Shown: piece by piece, positions 35,451-48,294 of the stretch | How positions within the stretch are numbered: the stretch's first letter is position 1 | Layout of the letters: each line of letters begins with the position of its first letter | DNA from: Gonocerus acuteangulatus | Taxonomy: Eukaryota > Arthropoda > Insecta > Hemiptera > Coreidae | Assembly: GCA_946811695.1 (NCBI GenBank) | Contig: OX328125.1 | Span: 107,925,715-107,989,714 of the forward strand | Direction: 5' to 3' | Length of the DNA stretch: 64,000 bases | The notes under the pieces: model-generated | Databases searched by the model: none | The model's input: the letters and a program-made list of their open reading frames with translations, nothing else | What the model was told of the DNA's origin: nothing | Program-made: the position numbers and the translations under genes

Positions 35451-36692
35451 TTATATTTATATATATATATACTATATATATGTGTCAAATACCACTCACT
35501 CACTGACCTATGATCACCCAGCCCAAACAACTCGACAGAAAATTTTGAAATTTTGCATGGACACTCCCTGTATAACGTAGGCGCTCACTAAGGAAGGATT
35601 TTTTTATATTCGAATTTTTAAGTATTTTTAGAGGGGTTTAAAGTTTGAGTTGGTTAGAACATGCAAGCCTAGGCAGCAAGCGTTGCTACGACGATAAAAC
35701 AGCTGTTACCTTACATTATCTATTTCATAATCTTATTTTTAATTGAGGTTAATTTCCACTATGATGGCAGTCCTTGAATTACTAGAAATAAAATGTGATT
35801 TTGACCCTCATAGAGTTTACGCCCTGGTGATGGTCCATCCGAGGTAATAATATCCCGAACCGCTTTACACAAAAATTTGAAATTTTGCACGGACATTACG
35901 TTTAGAGTGTAAACACTCGCTAAGAAAGGTTTTTTTGGTATTCAAATGTTTAAGTACTTTTAGGGGGGTTTGAATTATTAAGAAGTTCCTCATCGGCTTA
36001 AACAGTCCGATTTTGATACAAAACATTTGGTACAAAAATCTTTCTTCTCATTTAAAAGGTCAAGTTCATTAACCAGTTGATTCCGTTTACTGGAACATGG
36101 TTTTTGGAGCAAAATTTGTGCGAAAGATTCCTTAACATAGGAAAACGAATGAAACCATTTTTTAAGCGAGTTCTGTAGCCATTTACCAGAAAAATTGATA
36201 GAAATACTTTTCAAAATTAATTTTCTGTTTGGGTATTCAGAAACGAAGTATATGGAAAAAAATTGTATGAGTGGTGATACAAAGTTTTCGGATCTCAGTA
36301 TATTTTCTAAAATATCTCGAAAACGGTTTGGAACTCGTAGTAAGTGGAAGGCGGCTATTCGAAAGGTTACTAAATTCTGTACAATAAGATTCTGTTGTAA
36401 TGTTCGGTGGGGCGATGTCAATGGAAGAGATAAGTGCTTAAAACTTAAAATGTGTTAATTTTATGCTGTTCAACGAGTATTTGTCTCTGTTTACCTAACT
36501 TTTTAAGCAGTTGTATTTATTTATTTATTTTTTCAAGCACGGTTACCTCCACATGGTGTTTCCTGGGTAACTTTAAAGTCCGTGCAATAATAAGCTGTAC
36601 AAAATTATGTAGTAGCGTTAATTTTGATCATATCTTATTTAACTCAATATAAAAAATACTTATCGGCCGTGGTGAAGCACGGGTAGTCACCT
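35451..36692 (+). mobile_element. Candidate non-autonomous element with Helitron-like end
   Basis: Two loosely similar segments (TTTGAAATTTTGCATGGACA at 35547 and TTTGAAATTTTGCACGGACA at 35876, each followed by a CGCTMAG..AAGG phrase) are followed by a divergent family A stretch (35995-36490, with TTTGGTACAAAAATCTTTC and ATATCTCGAAAACGGTTTGG). The stretch ends at CGGCCGTGGTGAAGCACGGGTAG, a small hairpin of CGTG against CACG like those near Helitron 3' ends. No CTRR terminus follows clearly, so the class is uncertain. Confidence 0.4.
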
Positions 36693-36700
36693 TATATATA

Positions 36701-36751
<51 letters not shown>
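36693..36751. repeat. (TA)n microsatellite
   Basis: TA run directly after the CACGGGTAGTCACC sequence. Confidence 0.97.
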
Positions 36752-36754
<3 letters not shown>

Positions 36755-37089
36755 AATGTTGAAGGTAGATAGAAGCTGCTGCCTTCCTGGTAGGTATAAA
36801 CCCCAACCTGGAGTTACGAGAGGCGCTACGGGGATGTGACATTGTTATTAATAGGCCTGGCTATTTTTACAGCATTGTTCCACGAGATAGTTCTTGCTAT
36901 ATTTACAATCCGAAGCAGTCATCCTAAGATCTTATCGTTCATCCGACGGCTATTAACTCCGTGACTAGATACAGTAGGGCAATGTCCGTTCAGTTAAGCA
37001 CCGATGAAAGATAGACAATGCCGCACGAGCTGCATAAATACGTGCATTCCTAAGAAAGTTTGTTACTCAAACAAATTAATAAATAAATA
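36752..37089. other. Unclassified spacer
   Basis: No gene is visible. Confidence 0.4.
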
Positions 37090-38217
<1,128 letters not shown>

Positions 38218-38502
38218 TTAAAACACCTTTTAATGATCAACGCTTGAGACCATAAATATTTCATTTATTTATTTCACCTCCATTGTTCAAATTCTAGAAG
38301 GAAAAATAAAGATAGTCTTAGCCATAAACCCACTTATTCCATTATTTATATTAATATAAACCCTATGTCAATATTTGTATACAATTTAAAACTTATTTTA
38401 CCTTATAAAGCACTGTATACTAGGCCTTGTCATCCTGGCATATTTCCCACCTTAATATTTTAAGGTTCAATGCTCATTGAACCTTAAAATTACTATTACA
38501 TA
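38218..38502. other. Unclassified, with a perfect hairpin
   Basis: TTTTAAGGTTCAATG and its complement CATTGAACCTTAAAA form a 15-bp stem with a 2-base loop at about 38457-38488, just outside the MITE at 38503. Confidence 0.6.
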
Positions 38503-38758
38503 TATCCTCGATACAAAAGCAAACTAACGAATATGAAAAAATGCATCCTTCATTGTCCATCTTTAATAATTTCTGCTGGACTTATTTACGGCAAATTCTT
38601 CAATCTGACTTCACACTATTAAAGGGAAAGTATTCCACTATCAAAAGGTCAAATCTGCCGAATATTTGACTGTCCAAAAAAAAGTTATGAATAAATACTT
38701 TTTCACTCTGAAAAGTGGTGATTTTCATATTCGTTAGTTTGCTTTTGTATCGACGATA
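38503..38758. mobile_element. 256-bp MITE
   Basis: Near-perfect 37-bp inverted ends (TATCCTCGATACAAAAGCAA..., and the complement ending TTGCTTTTGTATCGACGATA). The interior is unrelated and non-coding. Target duplication is uncertain. Confidence 0.8.
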
Positions 38759-39070
38759 TTATTATAATTAAATTATTTGAAATCTAGCTTATTAAAACCT
38801 TATATTTATTTTGTAGGTATAAATCAGCCCTATAAGCACAGCCATTCCACCAGTTTCTTTACTATCCCCCACAGTGACATGAATATTTCCTGAACTAATC
38901 ATACAAATACAAGTAGCATTCAATAACATTTTAATATTTAAATAATAAACCCAAAACTCATAAAACATTCATATTTTATTTCGTTTTTTATTAACAACAA
39001 GTATGTATTTTTAAATATCAATATATTAACTATGCATAAAAACTACCTATTTATCACAATAATTATAACA
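38759..39070. other. AT-rich spacer
   Basis: No gene is visible. Confidence 0.4.
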
Positions 39071-42000
39071 TTTTTTTTTTATACTGGGTCATTGGCGGTC
39101 AGTTCAAAGTCAAATGTATTTGTAAATGTTGATTGTTTTAATAAACGTGAGGAGTTTTTGAATTGTCTGTTCGTCGTCTTGCAGTGTCTCGGGTACCTTG
39201 AGTGTTAGTCTGATGTGGTAGTTTTTTGAATTGTCTGTTCGTCGTCTTGTAAAAGGTCTTGCAGTGTCTCGGGTATCTTGGGTGTTAGTCTGATGTGGTA
39301 GTTTTTGAATTGTCTTTTCGTCGTCTTGTAAAAGGTCTTGCAGTGTCTCGGGTATCTTGAGTGTTAGTCTGATATGGTAGTTGTTTGAATTGTCTGTTCG
39401 TCGTCTTGTAAAAGGTCTTGAAGTGTCTCGGGTATCTTGAGTGTTAGTCTGATGTGGTAGTTTTTGAATTGTCTTTTCGTCGTCTTGTAAAAGGTCTTGC
39501 AGTGTCTCGGGTATCTTGAGTGTTAGTCTGATGTGGTAGTTTTTGAATTGTCTGTTCGTCGTCTTGTAAAAGGTCTTGCAGTGTCTCGGGTATCTTGAGT
39601 GTTAGTCTGATGTGGTAGTTTTTGAATTGTCTGTTCGTCGTCTTGTAAAAGGTCTTGCAGTGTCTCGGGTATCTTGAGAGTTAGTCTGATGTGGTAGTTT
39701 TTGAATTGTCTGTTCGTCGTCTTGTAAAAGGTCTTGCAGTGTCTCGGGTATCTTGAGTGTTAGTCTGATGTGGTAGTTTTTTTAATTGTCTGTTCGTCGT
39801 CTTGTAAAAGGTCTTGCAGTGTCTCGGGTATCTTGAGTGTTAGTCTGATGTGGTAGTTTTTTGAATTGTCTGTTCGTCGTCTTGTAAAAGGTCTTGCAGT
39901 GTCTCGGGTATCTTGAGTGTTAGTCTGATGTGGTAGTTTTTGAATTGTCTGTTCGTCGTCTTGCAGTGTCTCGGGTATCTTGAGTGTTAGTCTGATGTGG
40001 TAGTTTTTTGAATTGTCTGTTCGTCGTCTTGTAAAAGGTCTTGCAGTGTCTCGGGTATCTTGAGTGTTAGTCTGATGTGGTAGTTTTTTGAATTGTCTGT
40101 TCGTCGTCTTGTAAAAGGTCTTGCAGTGTCTCGGGTATCTTGAGTGTTAGTCTGATGTGGTAGTTTTTTTAATTGTCTGTTCGTCGTCTTGTAAAAGGTC
40201 TTGCAGTGTCTCGGGTATCTTGAGTGTTAGTCTGATGTGGTAGTTTTTGAATTGTCTGTTCGTCGTCTTGTAAAAGGTCTTGCAGTGTCTCGGGTATCTT
40301 GAGTGTTAGTCTGATGTGGTAGTTTTTGAATTGTCTGTTCGTTGTCTTGTAAAAGGTCTTGCAGTGTCTCGGGTATCTTGAGTGTTAGTCTGATGTGGTA
40401 GTTTTTTGAATTGTCTGTTCGTCGTCTTGTAAAAGGTCTTGCAGTGTCTCGGGTATCTTGAGTGTTAGTCTGATGTGGTAGTTTTTGAATTGTCTGTTCG
40501 TTGTCTTGTAAAAGGTCTTGCAGTGTCTCGGGTATCTTGAGTGTTAGTCTGATTTGGTAGTTTTTTGAATTGTCTGTTCGTCGTCTTGCAGTGTCTCGGG
40601 TATCTTGAGTGTTAGTCTGATGTGGTAGTTTTTTGAATTGTCTGTTCGTCGTCTTGTAAAAGGTCTTGCAGTGTCTCGGGTATCTTGAGTGTTAGTCTGA
40701 TGTGGTAGTTTTTTGAATTGTCTGTTCGTCGTCTTGTAAAAGGTCTTGCAGTGTCTCGGGTATCTTGAGTGTTAGTCTGATGTGGTAGTTTTTTTAATTG
40801 TCTGTTCGTCGTCTTGTAAAAGGTCTTGCAGTGTCTCGGGTATCTTGAGTGTTAGTCTGATGTGGTAGTTTTTGAATTGTCTGTTCGTCGTCTTGTAAAA
40901 GGTCTTGCAGTGTCTCGGGTATCTTGAGTGTTAGTCTGATGTGGTAGTTTTTGAATTGTCTGTTCGTCGTCTTGTAAAAGGTCTTGCAGTGTCTCGGGTA
41001 TCTTGAGTGTTAGTCTGATGTGTTAGTTTTTTGAATTGTCTGTTCGTCGTCTTGCATTGTCTCGGGTATCTTGAGTGTTAGTCTGATTTGGTAGTTTTTT
41101 GAATTGTCTGTTCGTCGTCTTGTAAAAGGTCTTGCAGTGTCTCGGGTATCTTGAGTGTTAGTCTGATGTGGTAGTTTTTTGAATTGTCTGTTCGTCGTAT
41201 TGTAAAAGGTCTTGCAGTGTCTCGGGTATCTTGAGTGTTAGTCTGATGTGGTAGTTTTTGAATTGTCTGTTCGTCGTCTTGTAAAAGGTCTTGCAGTGTC
41301 TCGGGTATCTTGAGTGTTAGTCTGATGTGGTAGTTTTTGAATTGTCTGTTCGTCGTCTTGTAAAAGGTCTTGCAGTGTCTCGGGTATCTTGAGTGTTAGT
41401 CTGATGTGGTAGTTTTTTGAATTGTCTGTTCGTCGTCTTGTAAAAGGTCTTGCAGTGTCTCGGGTATCTTGAGTGTTAGTCTGATGTGGTAGTTTTTTGA
41501 ATTGTCTGTTCGTCGTCTTGTAAAAGGTCTTGCAGTGTCTCAGGTATCTTGAGTGTTAGTCTGATATGGTAGTTTTTTGAATTGTCTGTTCGTCGTATTG
41601 TAAAAGGTCTTGCAGTGTCTCGGGTATCTTGAGTGTTAGTCTGATGTGGTAGTTTTTGAATTGTCTGTTTGTCGTCTTGTAAAAGGTCTTGCAGTGTCTC
41701 GGGTATCTTGAGTGTTAGTCTGATGTGGTAGTTTTTGAATTGTCTTTTCGTCGTCTTGTAAAAGGTCTTGCAGTGTCTCGGGTATCTTGAGTGTTAGTCT
41801 GATGTGGTAGTTTTTTGAATTGTCTGTTCGTCGTCTTGTAAAAGGTCTTGCAGTGTCTCGGGTATCTTGAGTGTTAGTCTGATGTGGTAGTTTTTTGAAT
41901 TGTCTGTTCGTCGTCTTGTAAAAGGTCTTGCAGTGTTTCGGGTATCTTGAGTGTTAGTCTGATGTGGTAGTTTTTTGAATTGTCTGTTCGTCGTCTTGTA

Positions 42001-42135
42001 AAAAGTCTTGCAGTGTTTCGGGTATCTTGAGTGTTAGTCTGATGTGTTCGTATTTGTGGCAGTGTATTAGAATATGTTCTACAGTGTTTTGTGTTTGACA
42101 TGTGTTGCACGTTGGGTGATGGAGGTTGTTAAGTA
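39071..42135 (-). mobile_element. LINE ORF2 C-terminus expanded into a satellite
   Basis: On the minus strand, in order: a zinc knuckle CNTCQTQNTVEHILIHC (42109-42059), as at the C-terminus of Jockey/I/R1-type ORF2; then HKYEHIRLTLKIPETLQD, the start of the repeated unit; then about 36 tandem units of 79-80 bp; then the natural end QTIQKLLTFIKTINIYKYI and a TGA stop (39112-39110); then a ~29-base 3' UTR (CTGACCGCCAATGACCCAGT) and a 10-base A-tail at 39071. The array therefore lies inside the coding sequence and was born from it. Because 79 and 80 are not multiples of three, the frame shifts between units, so no extended protein is possible. The LINE is otherwise 5'-truncated. Confidence 0.85.
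39140..42045. repeat. 79/80-bp satellite, ~36 units
   Basis: The unit reads (plus strand) GAATTGTCTGTTCGTCGTCT, then TGTAAAAGGTCTTGCAGTGT, CTCGGGTATCTTGAGTGTTA and GTCTGATGTGGTAGTTTTTT. Units with five or six terminal Ts give 79 or 80 bp. A few units lack a 12-15-bp piece around TAAAAGGTC (for example near 39170, 39955, 40585 and 41050), and these deletions are themselves copied, showing block duplication. Units are nearly identical, which implies recent expansion or homogenisation. Confidence 0.97.
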
Positions 42136-42361
42136 TTGTGATTATTTATTAATAATATTATATTTATTAATTTAATGTGAATTAATAAAAATTTATTCAC
42201 AATAACATTCGCAAACGAAAGTTATTCAAGGTGATTTTTTTTCTTTTTTTTTATGGAGGTACAGATGACAAACTGTGTCCCTGCAGCATGGCTGGTGGTT
42301 CCGCGGCGGACTCGGGGTAAACAAAAAATCTAGGCGCTAATAACCTAGACGTTAAACGCCT

Positions 42362-42419
<58 letters not shown>

Positions 42420-43030
42420 ACCTTCAATAACTCTCGTAATATCATCTTAATACGAATAAATTCATGATTTATTTGTGAACTTTACTGTGAATAAACTTTT
42501 ATTCACAAATTATAATGTGAATAAATTTGTATTCGTATATTTTAATGTGATTTTTTTTTAATCACTTGATTTTTTGTAAATATTCACATTTTTTGTGATT
42601 ATTTACAATTTTTTCTGTGAATTTATTTGTATTCGCAGAAACATTTGCGAATAAAATTTTATTTGTATTTTTATATTTAATATATGTGAATAAAAATAAA
42701 TTCGTATTCACACTTATGAATACGGATTTATTTACATTCGTATTCACAAATATATGAAGTACGAATTTATTTATATTCGTATTCACAAATATATGAAGTA
42801 GGAATAAATTCGTATTTCTATTTATAAATAAAATTATGCCCATCTCTGGAATGGTGGATGGTCACTTATTTGATTTGGAACTGCCAAGAATCCTCCATAA
42901 TGAGAGTAATAAGAGGATAAGAAGGATTTTAGAAGCATTGTACATCACTAGTAATGAGAGTGGTATTAATTTTAAAACAGATACTATAATTAATAGGATT
43001 AATAAATAAATAACAATATAAACGTGATAA
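42136..43030. other. AT-rich spacer with poly-A and short repeats
   Basis: A pure A run lies at about 42363-42418. Many GTGAATAAATTTATTCG-like inverted motifs occur across 42150-42840. A ~46-bp unit (TTATTTACATTCGTATTCACAA) is tandemly repeated at about 42730-42825. No gene. Confidence 0.7.
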
Positions 43031-43459
43031 TTCACAGATTCACTAAGTTCAATAAAGGCAATCATGGCAGGAGATTCCACCCATGGATTTCTACAGCAGG
43101 TTCAAGAATTATGCTTTCAATGCAATCTGCAGGAAAAATCATTTATGTGGGTGCCATCACATTGCGGGAATACACTAAACGAACAAGCAGACCAACAAGC
43201 TAATTACGCACGGGCAGGAACAGAAGCAACCATAATCAATGAAGCCACAAAAGAAGACGTAAAGATTCATTTTAAAAACGTTGTAAGAGCGAAATGGAAC
43301 CTCACATGGTTCGGAACCCAACGCACACAAATCGCAAGAATTAAAATGACTAACAGACACTTGGATAACAGCTCAACGACACTCCAGACGAGAAGAGACC
43401 GTTTTGACAAGACTGAGGATAAGACACACTGCACTGACCCACAGCTACCTACTTAACAA
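43031..43459 (+). pseudogene. LINE ORF2 RNase H and post-RNase H fragment
   Basis: The frame begins FTDSLSSIKAIMAGD, where TDS is the RNase H catalytic-Asp strand. It continues with MWVPSHCGNTLNEQADQQAN, the His-containing block typical of LINE-encoded RNase H (VPSHxGxxxNExAD). About 60 residues later a one-base shift near 43385 moves to the frame RREETVLTRLRIRHTALTHS then YLLNKLH, the conserved segment that precedes the C-terminal zinc knuckle in I/Jockey/R1-type LINEs. The sequence stops there at the junction with family A (43460). The knuckle found at 42109-42059 on the other strand begins with the matching NNLHHPTC, so the two are probably pieces of one family, perhaps of one copy. Confidence 0.8.
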
Positions 43460-43462
43460 ACT

Positions 43463-44452
43463 CCACCGGAACATGGTTTTTGGAGCGAATGACGCGCGAA
43501 AAAAATCGTTCCGCTTACTTCATATGCTTGCAAGTACTCGTTTTATAGGCTTCTTGGCCTAGGAAAACGAATGAACCCATTTTTAAGGCGATAGCTTTAA
43601 CCGTTATCGAGAAAATTGGAAAAATAGTTGTTGAATAACGATTTTGGTTTGGGTACTTAAAATCATGGGATTCAGTTGAAATATTTTCTGCATGTTTGAA
43701 TTTCATCAACAATAATATGTTGAAATTTTGGTTACGTTTTGAGATAAGGAAGGGTTAGAATAAAACATTTTTTTAAGAGACATGAAAAGTTTTGGGAACT
43801 TCGTATACTTTCATATATCTCGAAAACGGTTGAAAATCTTGCGAAGCGAAAGGTTACCATTCGAAATCTTACTAAATGGTCTACAAAAAATGTTTTGAAG
43901 AAAGTTTTGAATAAGCGATGTCAATCGGAGAAATAAGTGCATAAACTTTGAAGTAATTGACTCCGTTTATTCGAACGGTTCTTTTTGTCTGTTTTTATTC
44001 CTTGTTATTTTTTAATTGCTTATATTTGGATAATGTATTTGACAATAAAACAGATTAAGTAAAATAAGAAAAACAATTCATTGTTAGAAATATAGCTTGC
44101 CCAGAGAAAGAGATTCGATGACGTCTTTAGAATATTTTCAATTGCCTTTATGCTGTTGGTTTTTTATTTTATTTTTTAATTGATTTTATTTGTAGAATTA
44201 TTACTGTAGTAGAAGGACACAAGAAAATGTAAACATTTTTGATATTTTTCAATGCATTGAAACGTATGAAATAAGTATCTCTAGAAGAGGATTCTGGGGT
44301 CTGGCGGACCCGACCAGGTACAGTCATAAACCCCTTTGAACAAAGGCCGAACAAAATATTATCTGTTTCTATTCTAAGCTTTTCAAATGACAATAGGGAT
44401 ATGAACGGAACCGGACTAAGATGATGCAGTTCCTGCGAGTCGGACTTTTTTA
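43463..44452 (+). mobile_element. Family A element, left-truncated
   Basis: Starts in the body at CCGGAACATGGTTTTTGGAG and runs to the right end GGAACCGGACTAAGATGATG...GAGTCGGACTTTTTT. The left end and (TA)n are absent, because the copy joins the LINE fragment at about 43460. Confidence 0.8.
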
Positions 44453-44457
44453 CATAA

Positions 44458-44750
44458 CATATTCGTTCCAGATGGCGAACAACTGTTCAAGGGTCAACAA
44501 CAACTTCTCTCGCTATGTCCATAGTAGTTTTGCGAGGGTTTTCTTCTACCAAAGCCTTTAGTTGGTCGTGACCAAGAATAGGAGGCCTACCGCTATCTTC
44601 CTTGTCTTTGAGATCAAAAAATCTACGGGACAAATTTGTTTTTAACCATCACTGAATTCTACATTCACTGATTCTCGCTTCACCCCAAGCAAAATTAAAG
44701 TTACGCCCGGATAAAGTAACACTTCCACCATGATGGAAGTCCATTTTCAT
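44458..44750 (-). pseudogene. Mariner-type transposase N-terminal fragment
   Basis: Minus strand, broken by at least two stops and frame changes. Recognisable pieces: MKMDFHHGGSVTL at 44750, FNFAWGEARISECRIQ (compare the GEGSVNERTV block of the copy at 28858), FFDLKDKEDSGRPPILGHDQ (linker), and LKALVEENPRKTTMDIAREV followed by TVVRHLERI (second helix-turn-helix). The catalytic domain is absent. It is from a different subfamily than the MITE at 28858. Confidence 0.7.
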
Positions 44751-45317
44751 AAAAAATGTACCAAAAACGTAACTAATGTATAAGGAAAACATCATTAAAA
44801 ACCATTGTATTTAATCTATTTATGTACTACACTCTAAATTATCTTTGTTTACTTTGCAAGCATTTGCTTAAATAATATAAATACTCAAATCCTCCACCAT
44901 GATAAACACCGTAAAAAAAAAAAAAAAAATTAATTTCGCTTAAACCCAATAGAGACATTTCTTCACAAAACCGGAAATGGTTTCACAAGACAACACATTC
45001 AGCTTCGGTGACAAACACTTCATCAGATTCTGATAATTCACTTGCATAGAAGAATGACAACAAGATATCTTGTTTGTTCTAGTTCATTGTATTATAAGGA
45101 ATTGATCCCTTTATCTAAAAAAAAAAATAGAGATGATAAGGAATGATAACGCCAAATTTTATCAAATGCTGATAAGACTTATCGGATTTCACAATGGAAA
45201 CCTCTTAACATAAACCCAATATTTTTCAATTACTATTGATAGAAAAAGATGCGTATTTCTTATTGTATAATATTGTTAGTACGTGTTTACTTATTTCTTG
45301 TCGAGGAACTGTATATA
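44751..45317. other. Unclassified, with a weak hammerhead-like trace
   Basis: On the minus strand CTGATGAAGTGTTTGTCACC at 45026 is followed by GAAG rather than GAAA, a decayed relative of the motifs at 12119 and 52463. No gene is visible. Confidence 0.4.
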
Positions 45318-45465
45318 TTTGAGGCCACTTTGCCAAGAACTGCCCTTTCAATGTCATGGCTGTTTGAGGCGAAGGTGCCTAGGACTTCAATATCATATCA
45401 TAGCAATTTCAAGACAAGGGGCCTAGGATTGCCCTGTCATGTCATTGCTATTTGAGGCGACCTAA
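45318..45465. repeat. ~48-bp tandem repeat, three diverged units
   Basis: Units contain TTTGAGGCSA...CCTAGGA(C/T)T...GTCATGTCATTGCTATTT. They lie directly upstream of the 20-bp array. Confidence 0.75.
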
Positions 45466-45467
45466 TG

Positions 45468-46910
45468 CTGCACAGTTAGTCAGCCTGCTGAACAGTTAGT
45501 CACCCTGCTGCACAGTTAGTCAGCCTACTGCACAGTTAGTCAGCCTGCTTCACAGTTAGTCAGCCTGCTGCACAGTTAGTCAGCCTGCTGAACAGCTAGT
45601 CAGCCTGCTGCACAGTTAGTCAGCCTGCTGCACAGTTAGTCAGCCTGCTGAACAGTTAGTCAGCCTGCTGAACAGTTAGTCAGCCTGCTGAACAGTTAGT
45701 CAGCCTGCTGCACAGTCAGTCAGCCTGCTGCACAGTTAGTCAGCCTGCTGCACAGTAAGTCAGCCTGCTGCACAGCAAATCATCCTGCAGCACAGCAAAA
45801 CATCCTGCTGTACAGAAAATCAGCGTTCTGCACAGTAACTCAGCCTGCTTTGCAGTAAATAAACTTGCAGTACAGTAAGTCAGTCTGTTGTGCTGTAAAT
45901 CAACTTTAAGTACAGTAAGTTAGTCTGCTGTACAGTAAATCTGCGTACTGTACAGGATGTTGTCAGCCTGCTGTGCAGTAAATCAGAGTGCTGTGCTGTA
46001 AACCAGCCTCCATTACTGGAAATTAGCCTGCAGTACAGTGTATCGGCTTGAACTACAGTAAGTCAGGCTGCTGTAGAGAAAATCAGCCTGCTGCACAGAA
46101 ACTCAGCCTGCTGTGCAGTAAATCAACTTGCAGTACAGTAAGCCCGTTTACTGTCGTGCAATCAGCCTGCAGTACAGTAAATCAGCCTGCAGAGCAGTAA
46201 GTCAGCCTGCTGTACAGCAAAACATCCTGCTGTACAGAAAATCAGCGTTCTGCACAGTAACTCAGCCTGCTTTGCAGTAAATAAACTTGCAGTACAGTAA
46301 GTCAGTCTGTTGTGCTGTAAATCAACTTTAAGTACAGTAAGTTAGTCTGCTTTACAGTAAATCTGCCTACTGTACAGGATGTTGTCAGCCTGCTGTGCAG
46401 TAAATCAGAGTGCTGTGCAGTAAACCAGCCTCCATTACTGGAAATCAGCCTGCAGTACAGTATATCGGCTTGAACTACAGTAAGTCAGGCTGCTGTAGAG
46501 AAAATCAGCCTGCTGCACAGAAACTCAGCCTGCTGTGCAGTAAATCAACTTGGAATACAGTAAGCCCGTTTACTGTCGTGTAATCAGCCTGCTGTACAGC
46601 AAAACATCCTGCTGTACAGAAAATCAGCGTTCTGCACAGTAACTCAGCCTGCTTTGCAGTAAATAAACTTGCAGTACAGTAAGTCAGTCTGTTGTGCTGT
46701 AAATCAACTTTAATTACAGTAAGTTAGTCTGCTGTACAGTATATCTGCCTACTGTACAGGATGTTGTCAGCCTGCTGTGCAGTAAACCAGCCTCCATTAC
46801 TGGAAATCAGCCTGCAGTACAGTATATTGGCTTGAACTACAGTAAGTCAGGCTGCTGTAGAGAAAATCAGCCTGCTGCACATCCATTCTATTGGTACCTC
46901 AGAAACTCAA
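45468..46910. repeat. 20-bp minisatellite with ~380-420-bp higher-order repeat
   Basis: The left part (45468-45775) is near-identical units of CAGCCTGCTGCACAGTTAGT. The right part is diverged units (CTGTACAGTAAATCAGCCTG type) arranged in larger blocks. CATCCTGCTGTACAGAAAAT occurs at 45801, 46223 and 46605. The sharp similarity gradient suggests recent expansion at the left edge. Confidence 0.93.
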
Positions 46911-48290
46911 CCTGCTATTTATTTTTTAAGAAAATACAGAATAGAATATAATAACGCAATATCCGTGTTTTTTTTTACGTATTAAATACTTTATTTTATT
47001 TTTTTCTGAGTCATTCGTTGATTTATTATTCAGGAGACATTTACTTCTTTAGGAAAACAAAAATTAAAAATGAAGAGTACTTGCAGAGAAATTCTAAATG
47101 AAGAATATTTAAAGAATATTTCAAAAGGAAATATTTAAAGAAGATGCTTAAAGAAAATGGCTGAAGGGCTATTAGAGCGTAGAAAACCTTTCAGCTTTGT
47201 GTAAAACATCAAGCAGCTGTGGACTCCCTTTCAATCTCTCTTCCAAGATGGTTCCAAGGTTTATCATTCCAAAATTATAGCGTGTTTCCTCTATCTCTCT
47301 CCGTAGGGAGAGGGAACCGCCATGTTCGAGTTTGCTGTCAAATGTTACTCCGAAATATCAAAGAGTTTGTGCTAACTGTTATTTTTCGTATTGACGGGCG
47401 TGCAGAAATAAGGAGACAGCTTCATTATTGTGGATTTTCAGGTCAGAACTTTATCAGGAATTTTAAAACCATCCCTATCTTCTGGTAGAATAAGACATCA
47501 ACTCCGGTCACTTCAATAGTGGAATCGCAGCAACTAAACCACTGTGAGAGGTCCACTATTGACTTCCCATCTCCGTACAGCCAACCCCCGTTCTTAAAAA
47601 CTGAGAAATGAGCCTTAAACACAAATATGTCGAACTAGATACGATGCCGTTCTACAATGCATTAAAATGTGTAGCTTCTTCAGCACTGACGATGATGATC
47701 TGATAGAAGCAGAGCCAGAAAAAGACTGAATTTTGCATTAATTGATTTTTTTTGGGGGGGGGGGGGAATTTACATTGTTTGTTCGTATTGTCATATGAGG
47801 TTTCTAAATTAAAAATGTGATTAGAAGGTAATTTTGTTAATTTTATTTGAAAAAGCCGTAAATGTTGTTTTTTTGTTTGTTTTTTTTTTTTTTTTTGTGA
47901 CAAAATAAGGAGACAGCTCCAAACTATTAAACCTAACACCACTACTCAGAAAAGGTAGTAGGATAAGGCCCTTATGGACTCACTTTCATAAGAAGTTGGC
48001 TATGTTATGATAAAAAAAAAAGAAAATGCAAAAAATATCAAGAAACTAAATGTTAAAACGGTTTTTTTTTTCAAATTTCAAAAAATGTTAAAGAAGGAGA
48101 CCTTCAATTATAATAAAAAATGTCTCATTCTGGTTGTCTTCGTTTTCTAGTAAATATTATAAAAAAGGATTAATTCTTCGAAAACAAAATGGCGGCGCTG
48201 TGTCTGACGAACGGAAACCCTTTTTTCACGGATAATATTCTTCAGGCAGTAATTTTTAATCTAGAACAAAAAACTAAAACTATTTTGACA
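46911..48290. other. Unclassified sequence
   Basis: No supported gene. The open frame at 47219-47488 has no recognisable domain. G and T runs are at about 47753-47766 and 47880-47897. Confidence 0.4.
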
Positions 48291-48294
48291 GAAT

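Noticed and set aside
43815..44393. Small minus-strand frame at 44169-44393 and others in family A bodies (4913, 16777, 43515, 54276)
   Set aside because: The same short frame recurs in family A copies with stops at different places. It reads repeat sequence without a recognisable domain.
47219..47488. 89-codon plus-strand frame
   Set aside because: No domain, no repeat support, and a length expected by chance in this much sequence.
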